The notes: generated by a model from the letters alone, not told the origin. Numbered from the stretch's first letter, positions 1 to 10,738 are shown. The stretch is 64,000 bases of DNA from Paralvinella palmiformis (GCA_025642065.1 JAODUP010000165.1:707501-771500); one strand, 5' to 3'. Translations and numbers: made by a program.

Positions 1-520
1 GTCGAAAAGAACCGGTGACGTACCTACGATTAGAGTAGATTGGTAAGATCTCGACCTTCTATGGTTATTGCGGTATGATAGCTGTAATGCGTTCTATGTG
101 GTCCTCGGATTCGTGGACCAGTTAGTGTGGATTCAAGCGCGGGTACTGAATCTTACGCCTAGTGGATTGTGTTAGATCATAGAAAGAACCATCGCTGCTA
201 ATATCACGAGGGAAGATAGCAAGGTCAAATTTCAATACGCCATCCTCAAAGTCGGTCACCATAGTTCGCAGGTTGATATCATAGTCTAATTCTGCACATT
301 TGTCCAATTGACCTTGAAACGGTTCCTCGTAACAGCCCCGAATCTTGTTTGGAAGGAGAACATAGACAGTAATAGTTGTATCACGGAAGAATGCTCAGGT
401 GGCTTAGAGTTGTCTAAAGACTGTTGGGATCGTGGAGATGTTACTATCCACGTTGAGGAAGTCGGCGGCAGCAAAAAGACTCGGGTCTACTCTGGTAGCT
501 AGCATAGGGAGGCAGTCAAT
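1..520 (-). pseudogene. Decayed MULE-type transposase fragment
   Basis: Read on the minus strand, frames around 449-122 give pieces in the order expected for a Mutator-like (MULE) transposase core. First comes IPTVFRQL (about 430-407), then VLLPNKIRGCYEE (about 345), then MVTDFEDGVLKFDLAIFP (about 265-210) and FYDLTQSTRRKIQ (about 170-140). The TDFE aspartate and the F-HLTQS-R+-Q block are family hallmarks, although the usual H is D here. The last open stretch ends at a stop near 122, and further pieces (IIPQ, YVTGSF) can be read downstream to position 1. Stops and frame changes separate the pieces, so it is not functional. The 5' part (520-860) is not recognisable and the element may continue outside the window. 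Family assignment is from motif memory; alignment to MULE/FAR1-type transposases would settle it. Confidence 0.5.
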
Positions 521-864
521 TACATTTGGGCCATTATAGTAGATCATGAACATTAGAGCTAACTGTCTGCGTAAACTTGACAGGAATATGAAGTAGATCT
601 CGTAGCGGAGGTGGCATAGGTCGTGTTGGCCGCTAGAAGTTCAAGTACATCATCATCCCACTGGCTCATAGCATGGGCAAATGTCTGACGTGGTTTGTCC
701 CGAGTACTGGCTGCTTGGTATTTGACCGAGTTGGCTACTTAGGCAGGACAATGCGACAGGGGAATGGAGTTGAACTGTCTCGGGGTCCCCTATCTCCAAG
801 TTTGTAATCCCCATAACGGGTCTCTGTTGTTGCTATTTATTTTACGCATTTCTAACACAATTTT
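521..864. other. No recognisable feature
   Basis: This stretch lies between the MULE remnant and a SINE. It may hold the unrecognisable N-terminal part of the transposon, but no motif is visible. Confidence 0.4.
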
Positions 865-1056
865 GGAGCGCCTCCGTGGTCTAACTGGTAGCGCTTGGAT
901 CCCAGGTCACTACCACCTCAGTTCGAATCTCGGTGTAGGCATATCTGAAGGGTGTTTCATCTCTGACTTCGCTACATTACCTTTGGAAGACGCCAAACCC
1001 ATTTAAGCTACCATGTGCGCAAAAATGGCCGTAAAATTCAAATACCATCATCATCT
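865..1056 (+). mobile_element. tRNA-derived SINE (family S1)
   Basis: The head is tRNA-like, with an A-box-like TGGTCTAACTGGTAG and a B-box-like GTTCGAATCTC. It is followed by a body shared with about eleven other copies in the window (GGGTGTTTCATC, CCCATTT-AGC, GGCCGTAAAA) and a (ATC)n tail. The copy is full length but diverged. No clear target duplication was found. Confidence 0.8.
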
Positions 1057-2207
1057 AACACCATATTTAGTTTACATAGTGCGTGTTTAGTATAAATGAA
1101 TCCCTGATATTAAAAGAGATTTTTCATCAGCCTTTAATATTGTCAATAATTTCCACTGTTAGAGATATTAAAGTCACAGGTGTTACTAGAAAAGATGTAG
1201 AATATATTGAAACACATTTGTCACATTCTAAATGTTGTTGAGTTGAAGTCAAAGTCAATATAAGCTCAAGAATCGCTATACAACATGAAGTCGCGTTCTT
1301 TAATCTACCGTAAATAATAAACTGGACTAAATTGTATATTTTGTATTATGTTTTTCAGGTGTTTTTTTTCCTCTTATTTTGTTTCTGTTACGCTTTTTCC
1401 GTGATTTTTCCCTCTGATTTATTTTCCTGGATTCTAATTTTTACACCCATTTTCGCATGTATTATTCGCCATTCGAGTTAGTTTAATTTCACATTAATTC
1501 TTTCCATTTAAATACCATTTCTATCAGGAAACAGCGGCATCCATACGATGTGATATAAAACAAGTGACATAACTGCTGCATTCTAGGGTCAATGTCAGAA
1601 GGTATGACCTTAATAAATATACTCTGTTTTAGATAATCACTATAATGAAGCGGCCCCAACCCAGAGTTGTAGTATTACTTCTATTAAAGAACGCCATTAT
1701 CTTTTGCAATAATGTTCTCATGTTGTCGGTTATTTTGTCTAAACCGGTTTTATCATCTTCATAGCGCAACATGTAGCCTGCAGTCTTAATGTCTACACCT
1801 GACTGTAGGTTTTTTCTTCCTTTCAAATCCGTCGTATGTTGTCGACATCGTGTTTTGAACGTGCCCTTTAAATACTTGCCGTCTATTTAAGCATAACCTA
1901 CGATACTAGCTATCTATCATCCGGGTTTTTTTCAATATCGACCAGTTAATGTACTCGCGGAAACTGTTGACATAAGTAAATGATAAAAATTGGTCAGCCA
2001 TAATTTATTAAATAGGCTAATTACACTAATATTAACCATAAACGGTTGATACGTGTTATTTATACACACATTATCCATGAATATCTACAGGTGTAGATAG
2101 TAATACACAAGCTAATTATACTCGACTGAACTTCGGTATTTTATGAACACAGATGATATTTGTTAATATTGATTATATTACTAATAATAATGGTAATAGA
2201 ATAGACA
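1057..2207. other. AT-rich DNA without recognised genes
   Basis: Only short random open frames occur, for example 1826-1629 on the minus strand. No repeat family seen elsewhere in the window matches. Confidence 0.5.
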
Positions 2208-2213
2208 GCTGAC

Positions 2214-2256
<43 letters not shown>

Positions 2257-2498
2257 GTGAGTGAGTGGTGGTGGTGGTGGTGAGTGGTGGTGGTGGTGGT
2301 GGTGGTGGTGGTGGTGGTGGTGGTGGTGGTGTGGTGGTGGTGGTAGGTGAGGTGGTGGTGGTGGTGGTGGTGGTGGTGGTGGTGGTGGTGGTGGTGGTGG
2401 TGGTGGTGGTGGTGGTGGTGGTGGTGTTATGAGGGTGGTGGTGGTGGTATGGTGAAGTGGTGTGGTGGTATGTGGTGGAATGAGTGAGTGAGTGTTTT
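2208..2498. repeat. Compound microsatellite (GATT)n-(GAGT)n-(GGT)n
   Basis: About ten GATT units run into GAGT units and then a long, slightly interrupted (GGT)n array, ending in GTGGTATG variants and GAGTGAGT. The GAGT/GGT combination is the reverse complement of the compound array at 26321-26775. Confidence 0.95.
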
Positions 2499-2842
2499 AT
2501 TTAGCCTTGGCACTTATCTCACCTGACACTTATGCACAAGGAATTACTCTCTGTTTTTCTCAAATTTGATCACTTTATGAGATTATTACCAATTATATCC
2601 CATCTTCATCCAACCTATCTTGTGTATGATTATCCTTAGCAGAGTACGCAAATTACAGGCTTATTAATGAAACCACATTTCATATTTAATATTAATTACA
2701 TGTATTACTTGTTTATAAAGGTCAGGAGGAAGAGAACTATTTGCCATTTATATATGTCAACTAGTGCTGCTGATGTAGCCATTAAAATGACAAACGCAGG
2801 TGAATTTTTCTTACTGAGAAGAAGACACATTTTAGTTACATA

Positions 2843-2895
2843 TTGATTGATTGACTGATTGATTGACTGATTGATTGACTGATTGATTCAGTCAT
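2843..2895. repeat. 12-bp tandem repeat (ATTGATTGACTG)n
   Basis: About four imperfect units of a GATT/GACT 12-mer are present. Confidence 0.9.
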
Positions 2896-3841
2896 TCATT
2901 ATTTTGACATATTTATCACAAAGGGTTATGTATATAAGTAACCAAGCTTTCAACTATCTAATCAGCCATTATATTAACACAAAATAATAAACACATAAAG
3001 AACATATACGACCCTTGTCACGATATCCTGTTTATGCTTTCAGTGACTTTCTATATATCAAATATGTTCGTTCTCTATTTTGACATTTTTGTTGACTTTC
3101 CGGTCGTGGTGTTCGCTTACATCATTTCCGGAGATGACGTCATATGCTTAATATCCTTCGGTAAGCCTAATTTCCATACAGACATAAATAAAGAGATTTA
3201 ATACAAACTTTTATTTTGATTGCTTGGTGGAGAACTCGATGACTGAAATTGAGCAATTTTTTCAAATAAATTATATCTTTTAGATAAAGTCCAAAACAAA
3301 ATGACTTCGATTCTGCGAACAACGAGTTTTGTAAGTAAGACACAAAATACCCGGATCTGTGTTGTTACGCTGAAACTATACTTTATTACAGTAATAATAA
3401 CAATATATTTAATGCACAGCTGCCATTTGTTCCCATAATGGATGTCATTAACTCGATGTCAGAAAAATGTGCTATCTTTATAACATTTTATTTCGTTTTA
3501 TGCGCACCTAAAATGGCACCAATCAGAGTGGTGAGATTTATCACGTGACATCCGGTTGGCTAATGACAGACGCTCAGAAGGTCCACAGACTGTTTATTAT
3601 TCAGATGGTTGACAGCTGTGATACGAGGTTCTACTAGCTGACATCACATCCTCGATGCTTTGATGCTTCGATCGAGAGTCGTACCAATTTATTGGTGGTT
3701 ATTATAAAGTGCATCGACGCCATTAGCGCCACGTGGCAGCTTCGTCGCGGTGAGACCTTTTCGATGGAGCGAATCATTTTAAGTCTATCTGTGGTAGGCT
3801 TTTATGAAGAGTGTATATGCTTGTGTACAGGTGTTGATGCA
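2896..3841. other. Intergenic DNA with a possible promoter-like patch
   Basis: No gene is recognised. A CCAAT motif near 3519 and a perfect CACGTG E-box at 3542-3547 sit about 180 bp upstream of a moderately CpG-containing stretch (3640-3765). This is weak evidence for regulatory function. Confidence 0.25.
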
Positions 3842-3911
3842 TCTCTCTCCCTCTCTCCCTCTCCGCGTGTGCGCTTGTGTGTGTGTGTGTGTGTGAGTGT
3901 GTGTGTGTGCT
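3842..3911. repeat. (TC)n/(TG)n microsatellite
   Basis: A short TCTCCC-rich run is followed by an alternating TG tract with a TGCGC interruption. Confidence 0.9.
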
Positions 3912-4259
3912 ATGGGGTACGTGTGTGACTTGGTATACACATGTATCTCCAAATTACATACATATTTTAATGATATACTCGTTGTTTTTGTATATACTTA
4001 GCAAAGACAAATGCGTTACTCCCGTTCTTGTTTGTTCATCCGTGTTTATGTGGCCGCACTTGTGTTCATGCATGAATACGTGTTTGGTGTGTTTGTGCGC
4101 GCGTGCGCACACGCTCTCGTGTTTTAATATTCCACACCAGTATCTTACGTAATGACTATTCTAAAACACGGGCTCCATCTATTATCCGCCCATCTTGTTT
4201 AGAACACTTCATGGTTATTACGCTCTAGTTACGGCCATTATTGACATAAACCGCTTCAT
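3912..4259. other. No recognised gene
   Basis: Ordinary sequence apart from a short alternating GCGCGTGCGCACACGC tract near 4096-4112, which could adopt Z-DNA. Confidence 0.4.
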
Positions 4260-4990
4260 CAGAAATCTATCGATCTCGACGCGCATCCCGGAGATCGATG
4301 AAGAGATTAAACACGAATAAAGAAGACGATAAAAACAAGCTAAATCCGCCAGGAGGCGAACATCGGCCATGATGGCTGGTTGGCTGACTTAACTCCCAAG
4401 CCGAGTGACAGTCGACGTAGGGGACGATGTATTTTAGGCCGTACCGATAGCGCCCCCATTATGCTCGCTTTCACGGCTGGCCGAGTTCACTCTATGCGGA
4501 CGCGCCAATCCCTACGGTAGAGATCCACTTATCGGAAGTGGAGCGTTCTACGCGTTACGACGGGTTGTTCGCGTTTTAGTGCCAAGCAAAGAATGCGTAA
4601 AGATGACGAACGCGCGCCGGGTACGAGATGATGCCGTTCGTTGTTAGACGTCCGAGCTATCCATTATCCGAACAATAACGATCCATTGTCTTTATGGCTT
4701 CGGTGGCCGGAAGTGGGAACGGCGCGAGTCGGGAAGCCGCAATTGGTTCGGCGGCGAACGGGGAAGGCTCTCCAGGTAAACCGGTTCGCTTCGTCCTAGT
4801 CGGCGTGGGATAAAACCGGCAAATTGCTGCAATCGGCCCTGATTTGCGACCAATAAAATTACCGATGCGGTCGTGGGTTTTGCGGATTGCAGCCCCACCT
4901 AGTGAATATTTTCGATCACCGCGGTATTAGACAATTCCATTGACAATGTGAGGGTAAGTGATATGGAGATTACGGGCGGTTACGATTGGC
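4260..4990 (+). promoter_or_regulatory. CpG-rich island, candidate promoter
   Basis: CpG dinucleotides are strikingly dense compared with the surrounding AT-rich DNA, with about a dozen in 4690-4800 alone and dense clusters at 4440-4660. Sequences such as GACGCGCC, TACGCGTTACGACG and AACGCGCGCCGGG stand out. In invertebrates with mosaic methylation such islands usually mark unmethylated regions, often promoters and first exons. A candidate first coding exon lies inside at 4694-4775. Confidence 0.5.
4694..4775 (+). CDS. Candidate first coding exon, Ala/Gly/Ser-rich N-terminus
   Basis: An ATG at 4694 opens a frame reading MASVAGSGNGASREAAIGSA, then ANGEGSP, that runs directly into a consensus-like splice donor (CCAG|GTAAAC at 4776). 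The exon would be 82 nt, leaving phase 1. Small-residue, low-complexity N-termini encoded in a CpG-rich first exon are typical of many animal nuclear proteins. The frame closes soon after the donor, which fits an exon boundary. No downstream exon was identified, so the protein cannot be named. The alternative is chance in a GC-rich patch; RNA-seq or cross-species conservation would decide. Confidence 0.3.
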
Positions 4991-5214
4991 TTAAACAGCA
5001 ACATATCAAGTATCTTTGGTGATAAAAGTTACAATGACAGAAAATAACACCACAAAGAGGTACTATAAAATCCGACTACGAATTGATCGACACGTTAGAG
5101 ATACGACCGGAATTACGAATTACTCTGAACAGGAGATTTCCCGTATATATCAGTTCGTCTGTGTATTCCGACTCTTCGCCATTAGGCACTGACGCAATAA
5201 TTTCCGCTCAAGAA

Positions 5215-5700
5215 ATGTTAATTAATATCGACTAATGCCTGAACAGTCTTGCACCTAATATGCGCGTAAACTCTATGACTCTGCCTCAATTTAAATCAGC
5301 ATATCAGACACACCTTTATAGAAAACACATCTTGACGAAGGTGTTTCCAATCGAGGAAAGCTGTTAATTTCAGTTGTGACCTGAAGACAAATTAGTACTG
5401 GAGGTAAACGTACCTCCAGGAGTTCAAATACACTACCACTCAATAAAGGGACCATGAAAGTAGACAAATCCACCGATATGTCTTGAAGAGTTTTAATCTG
5501 TTCTAAAAACACACCTGTTCAAGGTCGCTTTCACAGATAAACAATAATGATCTGTTAAATCTCTTACATGATTTTTCCAAACATATTATTTGGGGTATTA
5601 TTATATTACATATTATTTGTACAGTGCCTTTGAATGGCTCCTGCTAGTAAGGGCGCTTTATTAAATATACATTATTATTATTATTACTATTAAATATACA
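5215..5700 (+). mobile_element. CR1/L2-type LINE 3' end, decayed
   Basis: At about 5255-5330 the plus strand reads MRVNSMTLPQFKSAYQTHLY. This matches the extreme C-terminal block of CR1/L2-like reverse-transcriptase proteins (IR...SL..FK..LKTHLF). The segment 5583-5690 is the LINE 3' UTR that also occurs at 15568, 39592 (minus strand, attached to its RT) and 47700: a GGGGTATTATTATATTAC block, then CAGTGCCTTTGAATGGCTCC, then an (ATT)n tail. About 200 bp of unrelated or scrambled sequence separates the two parts. Non-functional. Confidence 0.65.
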
Positions 5701-5812
5701 TTATTATTATTATTATTATATTTTATTATTATTATTATTATTCTTATTATTAAAAATACTTTATTATTATTATTATTATTATTAAATATACATTACTATT
5801 ATTATTATTATC
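5667..5812. repeat. (ATT)n microsatellite, LINE tail expansion
   Basis: ATT arrays are interrupted by TAAATATACATT, which is the last motif of the LINE 3' end. The tail therefore seems to have been re-duplicated two or three times. Confidence 0.9.
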
Positions 5813-5841
5813 CAAATCACCTTTCACTCAAATACCGGTTT

Positions 5842-6404
5842 CTAGGCTAATTCCTATCACTCTACCACAAGAGATGATTAATGGTATTCTAAGCTAATTC
5901 CTATCACTCTACTGGAAGGAATGGTTAATAGCATTCTAGGCTAATTCATATCACTCTACCAGAAGGGATGGTTAATGGTATTTAAGTATAATTCATATCA
6001 CTATACCAGTAGGCATTGTTAATGGTATTTTATGCTAATTCCTATCACTTTACCAGAAAGGATGGTTAATGGTATTTAAGATTAATTCCTATCACTATAC
6101 CAGAAAGGAAGGTTAATGGTATTTTGTACACAAATTCCTATTACTCTACCAGAAGGGATGGTTAATGACATTCTAGGCTAATTCATATCACTCTACCAGA
6201 AGGGATGGTTAATGGTATTTAGGCTAATTCCTATCACTCTATCAGGAAGGATGGTTAATGGTATTTAAGACTAATTCCTATCACTACACCAGAAAGGAAG
6301 GTTAATGGTATTTTGTACACAAATTCCTATCACCCTACCAGAAGGGATGGTTAATGGTATTCTAGACTAATTCATATCACTCAACCAGAAGGGATGGTTA
6401 ATAG
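5842..6404. repeat. 47-bp minisatellite, about 12 diverged units
   Basis: The unit begins CTAATTCCTATCACTCTACC and ends GATGGTTAATGGTATT. Units differ by many substitutions. Variant units with TTTTGTACACAAATTCC recur 189 bp apart (about 6111 and 6300), showing a four-unit higher-order period. Confidence 0.95.
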
Positions 6405-7084
6405 TGTATATTACAATTAGTGTGCATGAAGGAGCTTATCACGATTAATTAAATGTTAATAAAAATCTTTTATGATTAATTCTAGCCGACGGAGTAAAAT
6501 ACCAGTTGATGGAGATACCGTAATCTGTATAATGAGATTTCTATCTAAATAAAGTTAACAATGGCTATGATTACACATCCGTATTAAGAGTCGGATGGAC
6601 TGTGTATAGCGGGCGATTGTCTGTGTGCGAAACTTAGGCAATATCTGTCAGGGTTTATTAATTTTACAACATTTTATCACGTAGATTATACGTCAGCGAT
6701 GTGTTAAATATCAAAGTTCCGTCTATGATGATGATAAATCCGTAGTCCTCAGTTATTGATGCCACTTGTCAAGGTGTAATATTTTTTTTTAACAGATGAG
6801 TTGTGTTAGCGTCAATGAAAACGTAAAATCTATTTCGCTAAATTTTAGCGATTCAGCCAAAATGAAATCCTGAATAAGATAACAGCTGTACTGTTGTTTC
6901 CGATATGATCATCTGGATAGCCAACAAGTCAAACCGGATAATCCGACTTTTTTTCGCGATCCGACATTTTCTCAGGGGATTAATTTTGTTTGGATGATCT
7001 AGGTCTGACTGTGCATATTAGTCTTGATAAGTATCTGTCGGTGAATATTAAAAAGTCTCATCAGGTCATCCGACTGTCACACGC
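6405..7084. other. No recognised gene or repeat
   Basis: AT-rich DNA with only short open frames and no match to other repeats in the window. Confidence 0.5.
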
Positions 7085-7833
7085 TTACTGGATTAGTTTA
7101 TGGGATGTTTGATATCTTACTGGATTAGTTTATGGGATGTTTGATATCTTACTGGATTAGTTTATGGGATGTTTTATATCTTACTGGATTAGTTTATGGG
7201 ATGTTTTATATCTTACTGGATTAGTTTATGGGATGTTTTATATCTTACTGGATTAGTTTATGGGATGTTTGATATCTTACTGGATTAGTTTATGGGATGT
7301 TTTATATCTTACTGGATTAGTTTATGGGATGTTTGATATCTTACTGGATTAGTTTATGGGATGTTTGATATCTTACTGTATTAGTTTATGGGATGTTTGA
7401 TATCTTACTGGATTAGTTTATGAGATGTTTTATATCTTACTGGATTAGTTTATGGGATGTTTTATATCTTACTGGATTAGTTTATGGGATGTTTTATATC
7501 TTACTGGATTAGTTTATGGGATGTTTGATATCTTACTGGATTAGTTTATGGGATGTTTTATATCTTACTGGATTAGTTTATGGGATGTTTTATATCTTAC
7601 TGGATTAGTTTATGGGATATTTTATATCTTACTGGATTAGTTTATGGGATGTTTTATATCTTACTGGATTAGTTTATGGGATGTTTTATATCTTACTGGA
7701 TTAGTTTATGGGATGTTTTATATCTTACTGGATTAGTTTATGGGATGTTTTATATCTTACTGGATTAGTTTATGGGATGTTTTATATATTTCTGGATTAG
7801 TTTATGGGATGTTTTATATCTTACTGGATTAGT
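7085..7833. repeat. 32-bp minisatellite, about 23 units
   Basis: The unit starts TTACTGGATTAGTTTATGGG. It is almost perfectly homogeneous, with one recurrent two-state site near the unit end (GTTTTATATC or GTTTGATATC) and few private changes (near 7378, 7423, 7617, 7789). The last unit is followed by a half-similar fragment near 7868-7885. The first half of the array is rich in the G variant and the last third has only T variants, which suggests expansion from one end. Confidence 0.97.
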
Positions 7834-7919
7834 GATAATCAGATATAGAAATAATCCATTTTATACTTTTATGGGATGTTTTATATTGTATTGATCATAT
7901 ATATGTAATGTAATAACAA

Positions 7920-7921
<2 letters not shown>

Positions 7922-7966
<45 letters not shown>
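7922..7966. repeat. (TA)n microsatellite
   Basis: Uninterrupted TA dinucleotide run. Confidence 0.97.
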
Positions 7967-7968
<2 letters not shown>

Positions 7969-8348
7969 ATGGTACCAAATTTCGACTACCACAAAGAAAA
8001 CCCTTCGTTACAAATATTCGGCAAATTCTAGTATTGTCTGACTTAAAATTGGCCATCCATTCTAAATGATAATATTTAGCACGGTGTCATCCGTTACTAA
8101 TCCGCGCTTAGAATTCGTCTACAAAGCTTCATTCAAGTTGTCTAACAATAATTGATGTCTCTTTTGTTGTCCCAACTATACATTTGGTTAGTTCGCTGAC
8201 ATATTAGCTTATAGGGAACTGACAAGAAATAAAATAATCTCATATAATGATAACAAACTGATGTTGACAAGATCTGACAATTTTACTTCTCTTTTGTCTG
8301 AAATGACTAACTGAAGTATATTTCATTTTAAATAGATCAACTTAATCA

Positions 8349-8351
<3 letters not shown>
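7967..8351. other. No recognised feature
   Basis: AT-rich sequence between two TA arrays, with no recognisable motif. Confidence 0.4.

Positions 8352-8438
<87 letters not shown>
8352..8438. repeat. (AT)n microsatellite
   Basis: Over 40 uninterrupted AT units. Confidence 0.97.
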
Positions 8439-8442
<4 letters not shown>

Positions 8443-8550
8443 GGGTTACTGGATACTATCAACATAACAGTAAACGGACATTTCCGTAATATTCCCTGCT
8501 AACATTCTGTCTTAGCTTTATATACGGAGACAGTAGAGGTATCTTCATCC

Positions 8551-8585
8551 CCGCACGCACGCACGCACACACGCACGCACGCACG
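8551..8585. repeat. (GCAC)n microsatellite
   Basis: Short alternating purine-pyrimidine GCAC array with Z-DNA potential. Confidence 0.85.
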
Positions 8586-8596
8586 TACACTTAAGT

Positions 8597-8785
8597 AAAT
8601 AAGCCTCTGTGGTATCGAAATGTTTTATATATAGGCTACCCTTGAGCCACAGGAAATTACTGCTGAATGTAAACTGTGGTGTCAAAATATGTATCTTGCA
8701 TATTTGTTAATTTACTATTGAACCAAATGCACGTGTTGTATACTGCGAGATGTGGTGTCAAAAGGTACTTTTTATAGTTGATTTT
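8597..8785 (+). repeat. Diverged fragment of unit C
   Basis: The order of blocks matches 31780-31945: TCTG-GGTATCGAAATG, then TTACTG-TGAATGTAAAC, then TTGAACCA--GCACGTGTTGT, then GCGAG-TGTGGT-TCAAA-GGTA. Many substitutions are present, so this is an older copy than those at 31 and 54-56 kb. Confidence 0.75.
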
Positions 8786-9120
8786 ATTACTCATTAATAA
8801 TAAAATGATTAAATAAGATAGACTCCGCATTTAGCTTCGACCTTATTAATCCGATATCCTGATAATTCATTGCTTGCCTCGTTCTAAACAATATTCCACT
8901 TTGATTAATAACGTAATTCTCTACAACCCTGTAAGTTATATACACCGAATATATGTGTACACGTTTTAGTCTGTCTGGTGTGGAATAAAGTTCATTAAAT
9001 GGATTAATACTTCTATCCCAAGTTAAGCTTAAATCTTCTACGCAACAGCCCACTAAAACCGATGCAACGACGACTTTCCAAACCAGATTGTACGACTGTA
9101 AGTCACAATGTCGGATCAAA

Positions 9121-9303
9121 ATGTTGTTGCTGGTTTACAGCCACTTTTGGCCACGAGGTAGGCTAAATGGGCCGAGCGACCTCCGACGGTAATGAGGCGA
9201 AGTGAAAGATGAAACTCCCTTCTGATTTAGGCCGGCCCGGGTTTGAACCCAGATGCCATAGATCTGACACCCACCGCGCTGCCAGTTAGGCCATGCAGGA
9301 GCC
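9121..9303 (-). mobile_element. tRNA-derived SINE (S1-related subfamily)
   Basis: On the minus strand the head reads GGCTCCTGCATGGCCTAACT (A-box region), then a B-box-like GGGTTCAAACCC. The common body follows (CTTCGCCTCATTACC, GGCCCATTTAGCCTACC, AGTGGC). The head differs from the other S1 copies and closely resembles that of the copy at 34777. Confidence 0.75.
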
Positions 9304-9473
9304 AACACACAATTTGGGATCAATGTTGGAGAATGCCGGTTTGGTGTTACTGGTTGGGCATAAAAAGTCTTGATCATGATTATGTATTCATTCTCACGAT
9401 AAAGTTCAACAGGGACGTGATAAGTTCTATTGTTACCAGTAAATACTGCCTGTCAATATGTATATGAATTGAC

Positions 9474-9537
9474 GAGCGCTCGCGCGCGCGCGTGTGTGTG
9501 TATGCATGAGTGCGCGCGCTCGCGTGTGCGCAAGCAC
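9474..9537. repeat. Alternating CG/TG tract
   Basis: GCTCGCGCGCGCGCGTGTGTG, then ATGCATGAGTGCGCGCGC and TGTGCGC. The alternating purine-pyrimidine pattern strongly favours Z-DNA in an otherwise AT-rich region. Confidence 0.85.
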
Positions 9538-9857
9538 GTGATTGGAATGGATCATATGCACCCATTCAAGCCGAATCACGCTAAACATATAGACACCGCG
9601 AGTAAGGTGACGTTTCATTGTGAGGTCAGGTGTGTTGTAGCTAACTGATAACTGCCCATAAGTGACACTGATGATGGGTTCTTAGCCGAATCAGGATAGC
9701 ACTTAACGATGAAGGCTTCCACACTCATCTGATTTAGTAACACTCTATCCGATGGCTTCCCCATTACCGATCGGTGATGTATAGCAGCCCACAAGGTTCG
9801 ATCATACTTCAGCTCTAATAAAAAATCCACCAACATCTAAACGTCAATTCACATTTC
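9538..9857. other. No recognised gene
   Basis: Only a chance 73-codon minus-strand frame (9836-9615) is present, with no family resemblance. Confidence 0.4.
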
Positions 9858-9985
9858 CGTCGTAAGATCTGATTTATTTAGTAAAAATATGATTGCGCCA
9901 AAGCCTTGTCTTACTTAGCCAAGTAGTTATTAGGAATGTCAACAACGGGGGAGCATTCTTTGTCACACTACTGTGGAAATGTTCG
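9858..9985 (+). repeat. Dispersed repeat G, copy without insertion
   Basis: This copy matches 10503-10625 plus 11206-11240 once the intervening element is removed. Shared blocks are CGTAAGATC-GATT-ATTTA, AAATATGATTGCG, GCCTTGTCTTACTTA and ATTAGGAAT-TC, then AACGGGGG-ACATTCTTTG-CACAC. It therefore acts as an internal empty site for the P-like element at 10626-11205. The identity of repeat G itself is unknown. Confidence 0.8.
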
Positions 9986-10502
9986 ATTTTCATACCAACT
10001 ACATCTCTGTGCCATAACATCGTAAATTAAGCTATTGTTCTACTAACCTATAACATTGATATTAGAAATTGAACATTCCCACATAGTTTCAAGTCTGACA
10101 AAATTTTGTATAATCAACCGGAACGGATTGTTCTGGTCTGACTATATAATCTCAGTCATTTACTTGATGCGCTGACCTAGTTTCTAAGCCTAGGTCAGTT
10201 TAAACAGCTTCAAAGGTAACGATGGAATGTGAAACGGAAAACCGTGGCGAAGTCTGTAAGCAGGTGTTCAGCATTCTACCGACTGAGCCGAACAAAAAAT
10301 GGCAATTATCTGAAGGTAATTAATAAACCAACCCGCCATGCCACTTCAGCCTCATTTCCAAACAGTGATGGCTAGTCCGCTTGACGTCTTTTTCATAAGT
10401 CTCCCATTCGAAACCCGTCACCCGCTGTTAGAATGCATTGGCTGCTTTCGTAATATGACGTCACGAATTCAATTTCTCCAAAGAACTGTGTTAACCGGAT
10501 TA
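9986..10502. other. No recognised gene
   Basis: A minus-strand A-box-like sequence lies at 10261-10286 (CGGCTCAGTCGGTAGAATGC). No convincing B box follows at tRNA distance, so no tRNA or SINE is called. Confidence 0.35.
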
Positions 10503-10625
10503 CGTAAGATCCGATTCATTTACTAGAAATATGATTGCGAGGATTGCATGATATCACTTCCGGTATTTACAGCACATCCACAACAATGCCTTGTCTTACT
10601 TACAAAGGTAATAATTAGGAATATC

Positions 10626-10656
10626 CATTGACCTGAAAGAAAACTAGACCGAACAC
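10626..10656 (+). repeat. Left 31-bp TIR of P-like element
   Basis: Begins CATTGACCTGAAAGAAAACT and continues AGACCGAACAC. Thirty of 31 bases match the reverse complement of 11175-11205. Confidence 0.85.
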
Positions 10657-10738
10657 GGCCGCCGATTTGATGGCAAACAGGTCCTAACTTCCGGTCGTGG
10701 AAAAAAGGAACGCAAACTGCCAAATCGGGTTTATAAAC

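Noticed and set aside
2896..3841. Promoter call from CCAAT plus E-box
   Set aside because: Two short words in 1 kb are expected by chance; noted but not called as a regulatory feature.
4692..4898. Minus-strand open frame overlapping the candidate first exon
   Set aside because: Shadow frame in CpG-rich DNA; the plus strand has the better ATG and donor.
10230..10290. tRNA-like A box on the minus strand
   Set aside because: No B box at the right distance and no foldable cloverleaf.
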